Shown here in pieces: positions 23,042 to 36,421 of a stretch of DNA of 64,000 nt. Numbering within the stretch: position 1 is the first letter of the stretch; each line of letters begins with the position of its first letter. The notes beneath the pieces were generated by a model, which saw only the letters and a program-made list of their open reading frames with translations, was not told the origin of the DNA and did not search any database. The translations under genes were made by a program, and so were the position numbers. The DNA is from Haberlea rhodopensis (Eukaryota > Streptophyta > Magnoliopsida > Lamiales > Gesneriaceae). The stretch covers positions 4,278,001 through 4,342,000 of the forward strand of contig CAJQUN010000021.1 in assembly GCA_907163345.1 (NCBI GenBank). The letters run 5' to 3'.

Positions 23042-25935
23042 TGTAAGGCCCCGATGCTAATTAACCCGGATTAACCACGATTAAGCGAACCGGATAATAA
23101 AAAGTATAAACTTTGAATTAAGGTGTTCCGGACCACGATGGGTCAACCAACTAGTGGAACATGTTTTAGTGCATGAGCACATGGCATTTGGAAAACGCAT
23201 GCCATTAATTAATTTAACTCATGTTTAATACATGATTTTGGACCAATTATCTTGCAAGGTAGTGATGTATTGACACATGGATTCCACAATACATCAAATG
23301 AATTCAAAATAATGCCAAATGGGCATAGAAACCCACGCCCCATGCATGCCATTTCAGATTTTGGGTTTAAATTTTTTTAGCTAACTCTCTCTCTCTTAAA
23401 CTAGAACACTCCATCATCTCCCACCTTGTGTTTCGAAAATTCCAGCACCTTTTTCCCCCATATTTCTCTTGAAATTGTTAGTGCATGTCACATGCAAAGA
23501 TGGATTTGAGTGCTACTCATCTTGAGGAACAAGATGCACCAAGAAATTTCAAGTTTTGTGAAAGTACATGCAAGATTTTCGAGTAGCAGCAGTTTTGGTG
23601 TAGGATTTTCGATCTTGGCTTGGTTTTGTGGATGATCAAGCTTCAAATATTGAAGATAAATGAAGGTATATCATCATCCTTGAGTTTTATCAACATGCAT
23701 GTAGGATTGAGGGTCGAACCATGGTGTTCATTCATGAAGAAGTTGCTGTCAATTGTAGTCTGCTAAAACCAGTGCATAAACCGTCTGATATTTCGCGTTT
23801 TTAGCATAGTTACGTTTCGAATTGGAAAATATAGCTCTTATAACAAGTTGTAGTATTATGTGTTAGCTTTAACTGTCCACCAAAATCAGCTAATTTGGAT
23901 TTAAGATGGAAACGTTATGGTCGTTCTACCAACATGTGTCAAATCTGGAAATTCACTGCATGCGAGTTTCATGCATTTTGTTATTCGTATTTTTGGGAAT
24001 AAATGGCTACGAATATGAATTTTTAGGCTCTAATAGGTATTGTAGTATTCGAGGTTATCTTGCATTTGAAATTGGCCTCACTCAATTTGGAGCTCATATG
24101 AAAGAATTATGATAATTTTACCAGCAACTATACAATCTGGAAGCAGGGGATATACGAGTTTTTAGGCTGTACGTTTTTCACATAATGTACATGAAGATGA
24201 ATTGTTTAGCTTAAAGCTCATAAGAGATGTTTTGTTTTATGTTGGGTTATATTGCATTAGAAACTGGCCTTACATGTTTTGGAGTTTCCATGTGTAAGAT
24301 ATGCAATTTTCCCTAGAACCGCTCACTCTGTCAAAACAGAATATGAGTATTTTTAAATCTGGCATACTTTGCTTTGCATGTGCCTCTAGATGACCGAACT
24401 AGCTTCTGGACTTCAAATATGAACTGTAGTACTTTGAGTTTTCGTGATTTCCCCACTAGCCTCAAGTCATTTGGACGTCATATGAATTTATTATGAGTTT
24501 TATACAAAAATGGGTCAGGCTGGAATTTGGTAAATTGTCCTGTTTTTCTAGCAGATTGTTCTTGGCCATTTTACCTAGGCTAAATGAACGAATTTGAAGA
24601 TGAGTTGAACTGATGAAATGTTCATTTGTGAGTTAGATTTGAAAATAAATTGGACCCATGTGATTTTATTAAGTATCGGACAAGTTATGAGCCGATCTCT
24701 ATGGTTGCGCGGGCTGAAATTTAGAGAATTGGTTTTGGGTCTAAGTTTGAGTTTTATTTTGATAAGTTTAAGGCTAGTATGTGACATATGTTGTATTTGG
24801 AACTATTATGACCAGGTTAATAGACTCCGGGTGACTCGAGGAGGTTTCGATAGTTTAGTCTCGGTTTGAGGTACGTTGAAATGAGTTTTATCATGACGTC
24901 TGGCAAAGGCGTGTAATGATACTACTGTATGACCTTGTCATTATTTGATTTATATGACTTATTTGTCACTATATGATTCTTATGTGACTATATGACATGA
25001 TGAATATCTTGGATTACATGATATGTGAAATTACATGATTTGTATATACTTTCACATGAGATTGCATGATATATTGAGTTGCATATGTCATTTGATGCAT
25101 AAATGATTCATGGGCATATCATATTGATCTATCATTCCTTTGATATCCATGATTTGACTGAGTTGACTTACTCTGAGTGTCGGGTACGACGAGCATGGCG
25201 ATGACAGGCAGTATAGGTAGTAACTGTAGTCACGTGCAGGTGCGACTCGACCTAGACACGAGGGCTGGATGCAGTAACGTACATAGGATGAGTTTTCCTA
25301 GCGCAATGTACGTATACTGTCACCCTCTGCTCGAGCTTTGATGATTTGATGATACCTTCCTTTGGACTCCGATTTGGTATCTTAAGATTCGATTCTTTGT
25401 ACCCATTCATACATCGCATTCATACATGGTATGCATTGCATGATACTTTGTCATTCTTGACGTGATTCTATTTATTTCTCGTACTGGGTTCTGACCCCCT
25501 TCGCGGGGGGCTGTCATGTCTTTGTTGTATGGGCATGGCAGGTGGTACAGGTAGACGTACTGCGGATGCTCGAGGTTAAGCATCGATGAATACCGGAGCT
25601 CCTTGAGAGCGAGCTCAGGTTATGCTTTATGTTTTGAGTCCCAGTAGTTGTTAGAGTATTTTGACTTCTGTTTTAAATTTACCGGGGTATGCCCCGAGTA
25701 TCTGTATTTTAATTATGCTACTAACGGTTGATGTTATACTTGGTAATTATGTGATGATCAACATGTTAAATTTGAAACTGGAATTATATATTTTCAGTAT
25801 CAGTATATATGTATCACCTAAAAGCGAAAAATTTTTAGGGCCGTTTGACAAGACATTTGAAATAAATCTTCCGCTGTTTACGCAAATTAATCATTATATG
25901 TTAATTAAACACCACATTAGGATCGGGCCCTCACA
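23042..25935 (+). repeat. 5' LTR of the Tekay/Del-like element
   Basis: Starts TGTAAGGCCCCGATGC and ends CGGGCCCTCACA. Same length as the 3' LTR. Confidence 0.93.
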
Positions 25936-25938
25936 TTA

Positions 25939-25950
25939 TGGTATCAGAGC
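25939..25950 (+). other. Primer-binding site (initiator tRNA-Met type)
   Basis: TGGTATCAGAGC, complementary to the 3' end of initiator tRNA-Met, three bases after the LTR. Intact although the coding part is not. Confidence 0.9.
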
Positions 25951-28900
25951 ATAATCTGGGATATGCTCGAACTAGAGTTAGGACACTGAGTATAGACACA
26001 AATGAATTGTTTGTGCATGTGTCTGACTATCTGATTTATATGCTCTTGCCTGCTATGTTTACATGTTCGATAATGAGATTTTATGCATGTACTGGATTAG
26101 AGAGCAGGAATAACGAGATGTCATATCTCTGAATATTTTAATATGATGAGTCGCATATCATCTAGAGATTTTGAATGCTGAGTTGCAGACAATCTAGAGA
26201 AATTGAGAATTTTATTTGTTAGCACTGATAGTTGCTGACCGGATGATGATGTAGAATAAGTGTTGAGAACATCTCTGACTTGAGATTATATATGATGTTT
26301 TGATTTTATGATGAACAGTTAGTGTTTGGACAGGTAGCAACGATACAGACTTTAAGAGCTATCTATTGTACCTGTAGGCACTGTAAACTGTTAATTGAAT
26401 TATAACATAGTGATAACTTTTGAGACTTCTATTTATCACTTTGGGACTTAATCCTTGTGAATAGTGGGATGACACTAGAACTAGTTAAAACGCTTTGTGT
26501 CGATTGACATCAGGAATTTAAGTCTGAAAGACCAAGGTTATACGTATGAGTTTACGTCAAAATGTACGCCAAGATGATAATTTAGAACTTGAGAATATTG
26601 AAACTAGCGATTTTTTTCAATTGAATGATCGAGTATAGTTGTTGTGAGAAACAACGAGAATTGTTTGACTGAGGACTTGGATTGGGGGACTGTCGTAATT
26701 CAGTTCTAGTTTATATGTCCAACTTATGAATAAATACTACATGATTAACTCTTCTAGATGAGAGTATCTAGAGTAATGGTAGTGATGGAAGAAGAGTTTT
26801 CCCTCTTGTTGACACAGGAAAGAATATTTACGAGAAAATATGTTTACGAGAATGCTATGTTGATGACATAGAAAACGTTAATTGATTATCGTGGACTTGA
26901 GAAATGGAAATATCTGCTTAATCTCAATAGCTATTCACTAGTGGAGAGATTAGATTTTGACTAAGGAATAAGACACCAATGTGGTGCGAAGTAATTAGAA
27001 CTGGATTAAAGATTAATGAAGTGATTATCATTGGGATAATCCAAGTAGCCTGGAAAAGTTTCAGAAGTATCACTCAAATTTATCCAGCTCTAGTAGTTCT
27101 TAAGGGACTATGAGATTGTAGAATACCAAATCTTTTGAGGTCGCTGTGGATGTAAATATCTACTGATCTATTTGAAAGAATAATAAGAACTGATATTGAT
27201 TGTAGCCAGTCAGAGCATGTCTGTTACTACTCGGGAATAGATGCAGCCATAGCAACAAATACCCTGAGCTAGGGGTAGATATCATGGTGGTTATTCTTTA
27301 CGACCACTCAGTTCCAGCAGCAGTAAATTACCTGCAGACTAGAGGTAATACCTGATAGTTATTTTTGGTTTCCCAACAGACCAGAGAGTATACCTTGATA
27401 GAGGATACGGTTAGAGATGCTTAAATACTAGTGATCACAGATACATGTCACGTATTTGATCACACTGCACAAGTGTTATTGAGACAAAAAAAAAATGTGC
27501 ATCAGTTATTATGATTTGGAAAATACATCAGCAGTGCTAATTATACTATCCACACTTGTAATAGTGAACTGTAGCTTACAATTTTAATGATAGTGATGTG
27601 GATTCGAATTAATTGGTGTTGTCGAAATATGGTTTTGATTGTATCAAGGACATGTATACTCTGATAAATTTTCAGATATCGTAAGTTGATTTTAGAGTAT
27701 AATGGATTTTTGATTATGTTGTGGCTACAAATGAAATGTATATCGACACGAATAGCAAGTTAAGATATTGATAGTATCAGCTATGAAAGTATTATGGTTG
27801 CAATACTTGGAAAACGATGGATATTTGATAATAAGCAGTTGATGCTTATAAAAAAAGAGTCGAGGTTGACTGATATTATAGAGGTAAGAAAACCTACCAA
27901 GATTTTCCTGAGGAAATGAAAGAATTTTCACTAAAGAAGGAAATTGATTTTAACTATTCGTTGATGACAAAGAATAGATTTGATATCGAAAGCACTGTAC
28001 GGAATGTCATCAGCAGAGTTGACAGATATATGAATAGTTGCTGAATATCCTCGATACTGGTACATATGTCTGAGTATGTCACCTTGAGGGAACATCAGTA
28101 TTGTTCGTGAAGAAGAAAAAATGATATGATGAAGATGTGTATCGATTAAAGGTAGTTGAATTGGGCTATTGTCAAGAATAAATACCCACTGCCTAAGATC
28201 GAAAAGTAACTGATCAAGTTGTAAGGAACTTTACTGTATAAGAAGAACGATTTTTACTCTGGTTACCATCAGTTTGAGTCAGAAGAGAAAATGTTCTCTA
28301 GACAATTGGTCAAACCAGATATAGACATTTTCTCAAGGCAATTGGTCAAACCAGATATAGACATTTTGAATTTTTGGAAATGTCGTGTGGTCTGACAACT
28401 ATACCGGTAGAGTTATGAATTTGATGAAGAAAATATTCCGTAACTTTTGGGCGGAAGTGTAATCATATTCATCAGTGGTATACTAGTGTATACGAGATCC
28501 GGAAGGAACCACACAGAACACATGTGATTGATTTTTCAGACGCTTCGTGAAGCTCAAATGGTGTACCAAGTTATTGAAATGTAAATCTTGGTTGAATCAA
28601 GTGTTGTTTTGGGATAGGTGATATAATCTCACCAGATACCTGTTGATTCCAGTAAAGTAAAGATAGTACTAATTTGGCCAAGACCAATCATTGTACTCAA
28701 GATGAAAAGTTTTATGAATTTTGACAGATACTACAGGCTTTTACGGAAGGATATTCTAGGATAGCCTGTCTTATGAACTAATTGACCAAGAAGAAATTTG
28801 ATATTCGTTTGGTAAGATGAATGAGAAAGCAGTTTTCATAACTGAAACTGAAATGAACTACAACCCCAATGTTGATTTTGTTTAATTGGTTCAGGGAGAT

Positions 28901-30534
28901 ATGTATTTGTGCAAATACGTTGGTTGAAGATTTGGGATATGTACTGATGCATCATGAGGAGATTATTGCATATGCTTGAGATAGTTGAAGCTGAAAGAAT
29001 CATGATAGCCTGCTCATGAAATTGAGCATGTAGCCATTAGTTTTGCCTTGAATATGTGGCAACGTTACCTGTATGGCGAACAACTCATGATATACTCTGA
29101 CTTTATGTGTTTAAAATATCTATTATTCAATCAGAGTTAAACTTGAGATAGAAGCGATGCCTAGATTTATTAAAGAATTTGACTTTGATAGTCAATATAA
29201 ATCAAGGAAAATAAAAATAGTAGCAGATGCACTGAACCTAAAAGTACAAGGTGCAATGGTAGCATCGATGTTTGCTTTGCAGTTTGATAACCTCTGATTT
29301 TGATGATCGGAAGGACTCGAAGGACAGACCCATACAGATATTGTTAAGAAATTGGTTCTGTCTTATCAACCAAGTAAATTTAGTATGCCATTTAGTGGTT
29401 GTTGCGAATGAAAAATCAGTATATAGCATCGAATTTTACTGATTTGAAAGACGTATTACAACAAAAAGCACACTATAGAGAACATAGTGTTATGCTGGGA
29501 ATGATGAGATGTATCATTCTCGAGATCCTATTTATGATGAGATGGTATAAAGAAAGAAATTTTTGAATTTTGTGGCAAATTGTTTGACATGCCAGCAGGT
29601 CAAGATAAAAATATGAGACCTAATGGGATAGTAAAGGAATTTGTAAGTACCACAATGAATTTGGGAAATTTCTATGTTTTGAATTTTATAGCTCAAATAT
29701 TTACGAACAGAGATTGTGAAACAAGTTGAATTGGAATTGATTGACTATTCAATACAAGATATTGATTTCATATGATAGTCTATGTGTCTATGAGAAGACG
29801 ACATGTTTAAGATATGGATAATGTGGTTTAGTTACAGTGAGTTTCTGTAATAGATGTATCTGATTGACATCCGAGGATAATATCAGAATTCGAAACTATT
29901 TTCAGAATGTAATGGATACTAAGTTAGCAATGAGTATTGCTTAGCATACCCATACAGATTGATCAACTGAGAAAATATCCAGACTTTGGAAGTTATGTCT
30001 CAATTAATGGTGGTGATTTAGTGGGAATTGACAGAAATCACTATTCACCAGTAGAATTTTTCTATAATTTAAGTTTCAGACAACTTTTGGGATGGTATCG
30101 GTTCAGGTTTTGTAGAGCCAGAATTGCTGATAGCTGATATGATGATAGAAAATTGATAAGGAATTTTGGCATAACTTAAGATTTTTGAGAAATATGCCAG
30201 GAACGATACAATTTTATGCGGAAACGATTGAAATTTGGCTTAAGGTGAGCAGATTTGCTACGCCAAAGAGAAATATATCGTTAGACTTCGAGTTGAATCA
30301 GAAAAATATGAAGATATTACCTTTGCGATGATCAATATGATTCGTTAAGTGAGGTATGTTGTTGCTTGGAATCTTAGAGAAGTTGATTCAGTGGTATATC
30401 ATTGACACGATCACATCAGTTGTTATTGATACATGATGATTCTTATTTATCTATGAATGAGATTGAGACATCTCATATGATTAAATTTATTGAGTTATAC
30501 GCAGTTTTGAGATTTCGAGGACGAAATCATTTTT
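25951..30534 (+). pseudogene. Decayed gag-pol interior of the Tekay/Del-like element
   Basis: Reverse-transcriptase relics lie at about 28,080-28,700, with KYPLPKI, SGYHQ and ILVYTRS-like strings interrupted by stops. RNase H/integrase-like relics follow to about 29,900. Just before the purine tract the sequence reads TTTCGAGGACGAAATC, the usual end of Tekay-type pol. No frame longer than about 70 codons survives. A 36-bp segment around GGTCAAACCAGATATAGACA is tandemly duplicated at 28,295-28,366. Gag could not be placed with confidence. Confidence 0.7.
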
Positions 30535-30548
30535 AAGAGGGGAAGAAG
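30535..30548 (+). other. Polypurine tract of the Tekay/Del-like element
   Basis: AAGAGGGGAAGAAG directly before the 3' LTR start TGTAAGG. Primer site for plus-strand synthesis. Intact. Confidence 0.85.
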
Positions 30549-33442
30549 TGTAAGGCCCCGATGCTAATTAACCCGGATTAACCACGATTAAGCGAACCGG
30601 ATAATAAAAAGTATAAACTTTGAATTAAGGTGTTCCGGACCACGATGGGTCAACCAACTAGTGGAACATGTTTTAGTGCATGAGCACATGGCATTTGGAA
30701 AACGCATGCCATTAATTAATTTAACTCATGTTTAATACATGATTTTGGACCAATTATCTTGCAAGGTAGTGATGTATTGACACATGGATTCCACAATACA
30801 TCAAATGAATTCAAAATAATGCCAAATGGGCATAGAAACCCACGCCCCATGCATGCCATTTCAGATTTTGGGTTTAAATTTTTTTAGCTAACTCTCTCTC
30901 TCTTAAACTAGAACACTCCATCATCTCCCACCTTGTGTTTCGAAAATTCCAGCACCTTTTTCCCCCATATTTCTCTTGAAATTGTTAGTGCATGTCACAT
31001 GCAAAGATGGATTTGAGTGCTACTCATCTTGAGGAACAAGATGCACCAAGAAATTTCAAGTTTTGTGAAAGTACATGCAAGATTTTCGAGTAGCAGCAGT
31101 TTTGGTGTAGGATTTTCGATCTTGGCTTGGTTTTGTGGATGATCAAGCTTCAAATATTGAAGATAAATGAAGGTATATCATCATCCTTGAGTTTTATCAA
31201 CATGCATGTAGGATTGAGGGTCGAACCATGGTGTTCATTCATGAAGAAGTTGCTGTCAATTGTAGTCTGCTAAAACCAGTGCATAAACCGTCTGATATTT
31301 CGCGTTTTTAGCATAGTTACGTTTCGAATTGGAAAATATAGCTCTTATAACAAGTTGTAGTATTATGTGTTAGCTTTAACTGTCCACCGAAATCAGCTAA
31401 TTTGGATTTATGATGGAAAAGTTATGGTCGTTCTACCAACATGTGTCAAATCTGGAAATTCACTGCATGCGAGTTTCATGCATTTTGTTATTCGTATTTT
31501 TGGGAATACATGGCTACGAATATGAATTTTTAGGCTCTAATAAGTATTGTAGTATTCGAGGTTATCTTGCATTTGAAATTGGCCTCACTCAATTTGGAGC
31601 TCATATGAAAGAATTATGATAATTTTACCAGCAACTATACAATCTGGAAGCAGGGGATATACGAGTTTTTAGGCTGTACGTTTTTCACATAATGTACATG
31701 AAGATGAATTGTTTAGCTTAAAGCTCATAAGAGATGTTTTGTTTTATGTTGGGTTATATTGCATTAGAAACTGGCCTTACATGTTTTGGAGTTTCCATGT
31801 GTAAGATATGCAATTTTCCCTAGAACCGCTCACTCTGTCAAAACAGAATATGAGTATTTTTAAATCTGGCATACTTTGCTTTGCATGTGCCTCTAGATGA
31901 CCGAACTAGCTTCTGGACTTCAAATATGAACTGTAGTACTTTGAGTTTTCGTGATTTCCCCACTAGCCTCAAGTCATTTGGACGTCATATGAATTTATTA
32001 TGAGTTTTATACAAAAATGGGTCAGGCTGGAATTTGGTAAATTGTCCTGTTTTTCTAGCAGATTGTTCTTGGCCATTTTACCTAGGCTAAATGAACGAAT
32101 TTGAAGATGAGTTGAACTGATGAAATGTTCATTTGTGAGTTAGATTTGAAAATAAATTGGACCCATGTGATTTTATTAAGTATCGGACAAGTTATGAGCC
32201 GATCTCTACGGTTGCGCGGGCTGAAATTTAGAGAATTGGTTTTGGGTCTAAGTTTGAGTTTTATTTTGATAAGTTTAAGGCTAGTATGTGACATATGTTG
32301 TATTTGGAACTATTATGACCAGGTTAATAGACTCCGGGTGACTCGAGGAGGTTTCGATAGTTTAGTCTCGGTTTGAGGTACGTTGAAATGAGTTTTATCA
32401 TGACGTCTGGCAAAGGCGTGTAATGATACTACTGTATGACCTTGTCATTATTTGATTTATATGACTTATTTGTCACTATATGATTCTTATGTGACTATAT
32501 GACATGATGAATATCTTGGATTACATGATATGTGAAATTACATGATTTGTATATACTTTCACATGAGATTGCATGATATATTGAGTTGCATATGTCATTT
32601 GATGCATAAATGATTCATGGGCATATCATATTGATCTATCATTCCTTTGATATCCATGATTTGACTGAGTTGACTTACTCTGAGTGTCGGGTACGACGAG
32701 CATGGCGATGACAGGCAGTATAGGTAGTAACTGTAGTCACGTGCAGGTGCGACTCGACCTAGACACGAGGGCTGGATGCAGTAACGTACATAGGATGAGT
32801 TTTCCTAGCGCAATGTACGTATACTGTCACCCTCTGCTCGAGCTTTGATGATTTGATGATACCTTCCTTTGGACTCCGATTTGGTATCTTGAGATTCGAT
32901 TCTTTGTACCCATTCATACATCGCATTCATACATGGTATGCATTGCATGATACTTTGTCATTCTTGACGTGATTCTATTTATTTCTCGTACTGGGTTCTG
33001 ACCCCCTTCGCGGGGGGCTGTCATGTCTTTGTTGTATGGGCATGGCAGGTGGTACAGGTAGACGTACTGCGGATGCTCGAGGTTAAGCATCGATGAATAC
33101 CGGAGCTCCTTGAGAGCGAGCTCAGGTTATGCTTTATGTTTTGAGTCCCAGTAGTTGTTAGAGTATTTTGACTTCTGTTTTAAATTTACCGGGGTATGCC
33201 CCGAGTATCTGTATTTTAATTATGCTACTAACGGTTGATGTTATACTTGGTAATTATGTGATGATCAACATGTTAAATTTGAAACTGGAATTATATATTT
33301 TCAGTATCAGTATATATATATCACCTAAAAGCGAAAATTTTTTAGGGCCGTTTGACAAGACATTTGAAATAAATCTTCCGCTGTTTACGCAAATTAATCA
33401 TTATATGTTAATTAAACACCACATTAGGATCGGGCCCTCACA
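30549..33442 (+). repeat. 3' LTR of the Tekay/Del-like element
   Basis: 2,894 bp. Substitutions against the 5' LTR cluster in its middle and end, for example T for A in TTATGATGG near 31,408 and A for G in TAATAAGTATTG near 31,541. Confidence 0.93.
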
Positions 33443-35232
33443 TATAGATAGCATGACAAATTGAAGCAACAATTACCTCAAAGATGAAAAATACACGACT
33501 GAATTCAAAAATTGAAATCGAGAAAAAAATTTCTCTCACAAATTTTCAATTCTATATTTTTCTCCAAAGCTCTCAGCTAATAAATTATGAAGAACTTTCG
33601 CCCTTTTTCTACCTCTTATTGTCCGGCCACTTAAAAGAAATAATGTACCTCTTTCGTTTGGCCACGTTAATGTGGCCAAACTAAATATATTAATTAATTT
33701 TTTTAATTTTATTTCTAGCAGGCCGCACAAGAAAATACAAATATACTAAACACAAAATAAGTCGTATCTCACAAACCGTAATCCAGAAAAATAAATCGAG
33801 TTTATTTTCATGACGAGCGTATCGAGCTCGTTATTACGATTGTAAATCATATTTTTCACCTTTTGTAACTTTTCGAAAATGATAACTTTCCCAAAATTGT
33901 AACTTTCCACAAATGATAAATTTATCAAAATGGTAACTTTACTAAATTTTCATGTCAATTATAAAATCAGCTTATAATCTCTATTATAAGCATAAACACT
34001 TAACCATATTAAGTTTCATGTCATTAAATTCAACTCCTTGAATTTAACTATCTTGTTAAATGCTTAATCATATTAAGATCATTTTCATTAAATTCAATTC
34101 CTTGAATTTAACTATCTTGTTAGGGTAGAACCTGACCGGTATTTGTGTGACCCTCAATGATTCAGGTGTATGTTAGACATGAGATCACAACTCCTTGTGA
34201 TTTTAGAGACAAACTCATTTGCTCTTTTGCAGGCATACCCTTAAGTTCCCCTATCGATCAATTAAACTCTTTTAATTATTGGCAGTCAAAATCATATTTT
34301 GGTTTAACCCAATGAATCATGATTAGTGCCTAGCAACAACGCGTCACGATCCCCTGGATAGTGACTGCAAGAACCTTCAGTTACAGTTGGCGTATAATAC
34401 GATCCTTTCAACTCATATGTCCTGATCGAATCTTGGGGTATTGGTCAATCGAGACTCCAATATAAATCCAATAACTATGTGCATATTCCAAAGTATCAGA
34501 ACCCAGTCTATGTGTAACTAGAGGAACTTTTTCCACTAAAATATATTTACTACTCTGGTCAGAGGCTCCTTAGGTTATTAACTTGACAGAACAAATAGGA
34601 CATCCACGCACGTATGGAAGCGGTAAATCCCCAACAACAACTCACAAGCTCCTATTTGACTTACATCAAGACCGAGCATTGCCACCTTTATGATCCTCTT
34701 GGGATCGGAAAACAAGTCGCAGTGCAGTGCTCATTAATAGAGCTACAGTGATGTTTTGGGTCATGAGGATTAATGGGGTATGAACTGCAACTTCAAATTC
34801 TCTACTCGCTCAATGGGAATCACTTAGAGAATTTAGGGTGAGTGGTGTTCAGTGAACTCGTCCTATGAGCACTTATTTATATGTGCAGATGTCTCTACAG
34901 CAATGCTGATGAAACGCAACAACGACACATCATGAATACTGGTCTTGAGCAAACAGGGTTTGTATCCTTCTTATGACGCTGCTCATCGACCAGGAACAAG
35001 TTTAAAGATTACAGTCACTGGTGAATGTATTTCATGATTGCCAACAATTATACAATCACATTCCAATGGACTATAGTAATCTCAAGGTCTTTATCTATGC
35101 ATCTTGCATGAGTATTCAGATAAAGTTGCCATAAAAATATCATTAATTAATTGAATAAAGCATGTTTTACAGACAAGTGTACAAATCAAATAGCCAACAT
35201 TTGGCTCTTAGGGCACATACTCTAACATGTAG

Positions 35233-35770
35233 GCTGGATGATCTTATATTGGAGGCTGTAACAAAGTTAAAGGAACCTCGAGGATCTAGTCAGCATGTGA
35301 TTGCTCGATACATAGAGGCAATTTGAATCAATATTGATAATATAACAGAAATACTATCATAATGATGTGGTTAAAATGACAATGAAAAAGCTGATGATTC
35401 TTTTCTTGTTCCTTGTAATTTTGGGAATAACATATTTAATTCTAATTATATAATTAATACACGGTTATCTGACTGGTTAACACTTGGTTAAGGATGTGAA
35501 CATCAATGAAATTAATGGGGTTTATCTTCTCTGATTTTCTTTTGGTTGATATCATTAAGACTCTCAGATTCTCATTTTATTTGTTTTGATACTGTAGGTG
35601 CATCATGCTACACCTCCGGCTTTGGAAAGGACTTTGGCCACAAATTTGAAGCTTTTGACTGAAAATGGAAGTTTAATTAAGGTGTATATTTGCAACGGCC
35701 TTCACTTTATCTCGGGAACTTGCTATATTGGGGTGGATTGGCCTTCTTTAAAAAAATTTGGTGTAGGAAG
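35233..35770 (+). pseudogene. Fragment of an H15 (linker-histone-like winged helix) coding sequence
   Basis: Two exon-like pieces are visible. 35,232-35,327 encodes RLDDLILEAVTKLKEP...ARYIE and then a stop. 35,599-35,680 encodes ATPPALERTLATNLKLLTEN and GSLIKV. Together they follow the H15/GH1 fold order seen in plant single-Myb-histone (TRB) and HMGA/H1-like proteins: LKEP-GS, I-x-x-YIE, then LKxLTExGxLIKV. The piece between is intron-like but lacks a clear GT donor in phase. The copia solo LTR touches its 5' side and no upstream Myb or basic region was found. Best read as a broken gene or captured fragment. Which H15 subfamily is unknown. Confidence 0.45.
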
Positions 35771-35850
35771 TTAGCTAAAGGTACAAGATACAAAAGTTTG
35801 CATGGATCAGGCGTATACTGTATATTATAGTACAATTGTGATGCATAATA

Positions 35851-36421
35851 TGTTGTATTTAATTTATTGGTGTGTATCTTAGGAAAGTAGCAAGCAAAAA
35901 CAACAAATGGCTTTGTATTAGAAATGTCGAGGCGAGATTTATAATCTCTGTCCTTAAGACAATATTGCCCCGCAACGGTGCTAACGGTTTACTTTGGCAA
36001 TTTGTCTCCCAAGATACAACGACTATGATTTGTGATAGGAGCACTCCAAATCACAAATCCTTTAAACCACAAAGGTCTAAAAACGCTCAACATAACCATG
36101 ATGAAGACTCACAAAATTACTCAAATTTTGATCTTCAAATATGATGTGAATTTCCAAAATTCCATGTCTAATTCATTCAAGGGTTGTTTCTTATATAGTA
36201 TATCAAGTGGTGTCACCAAGAGACACAATTTTGATGCATCCATCATGAAAATTTACATCCAAACATGAATGGACACACCATTTAATTTTGAAGCAACTAA
36301 TCATGAAAAATTGCATCCCAATATGAATGGACACACCATTTAATTTTGAAGCAACTAATCATGAAAAAAGGCACCCCAACATGAATGGACACACCATTTA
36401 ATTTGATTCAAATTTCCAACA
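35851..36421 (-). mobile_element. LTR of a copia-like element, reverse orientation
   Basis: On the minus strand it starts TGTTGGAAATTTGAATC and ends AATACAACA, with 5-bp inverted ends TGTTG/CAACA. A TATA-like ACTATATAAG lies near 36,200. Directly upstream on the minus strand is the purine tract GTGGGGGAT, so this is a 3' LTR and 36,422 to about 36,800 is the end of its interior. Length 571 bp. Confidence 0.6.
36248..36410. repeat. Three direct copies of an about 58-bp unit within the LTR
   Basis: The phrase ATGAATGGACACACCATTTA recurs at 36,265, 36,323 and 36,381, each preceded by a CATCC- or CACCC-type word. Enhancer-like U3 repeats are common in LTRs, but their role here is inference. Confidence 0.8.

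Larger units (their letters stand above)
23042..33442 (+). mobile_element. Ty3/gypsy LTR retrotransposon, Tekay/Del-like, recent insertion with dead interior
   Basis: Two 2,894-bp LTRs bound a 4.6-kb interior. Exact TSD TATAG lies at 23,037-23,041 and 33,443-33,447. The primer-binding site is TGGTATCAGAGC (initiator-Met type) at 25,939-25,950, three bases after the 5' LTR. A purine tract AAGAGGGGAAGAAG touches the 3' LTR. By eye the LTRs differ at nine single bases and have no length change (about 0.3%). The interior has pol relics in gypsy order but every block is broken. Because LTRs are copied from one template at insertion, the interior was probably already dead when the element last moved, so proteins came from another copy (inference). 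Confidence 0.93.
22708..35227 (-). mobile_element. Ty1/copia solo LTR split by the nested gypsy element
   Basis: The LTR occupies 22,708-23,041 and 33,443-35,227, about 2.1 kb together. On the minus strand it starts TGTTAGAGTATGTGCCC and ends GTCGGGGAACACCAACA. Both phrases I associate with large copia LTRs of plants (family knowledge, not a search). Exact 5-bp duplications TGTAG flank it (22,703-22,707 and 35,228-35,232). No primer site or coding region lies next to it, so it is a solo LTR left by recombination between the two LTRs of a full element. The nested element at 23,042-33,442 arrived later. Confidence 0.85.

Noticed and set aside
24618..24869. 83-codon frame conserved in two copies (also 32,125-32,376)
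   Set aside because: The conservation is only because both lie in the two LTRs of one element. The paired antisense frame is equally conserved.
22708..35227. Full copia element instead of a solo LTR
   Set aside because: No copia interior, primer site or second LTR is present, and TGTAG duplications directly flank the single LTR.
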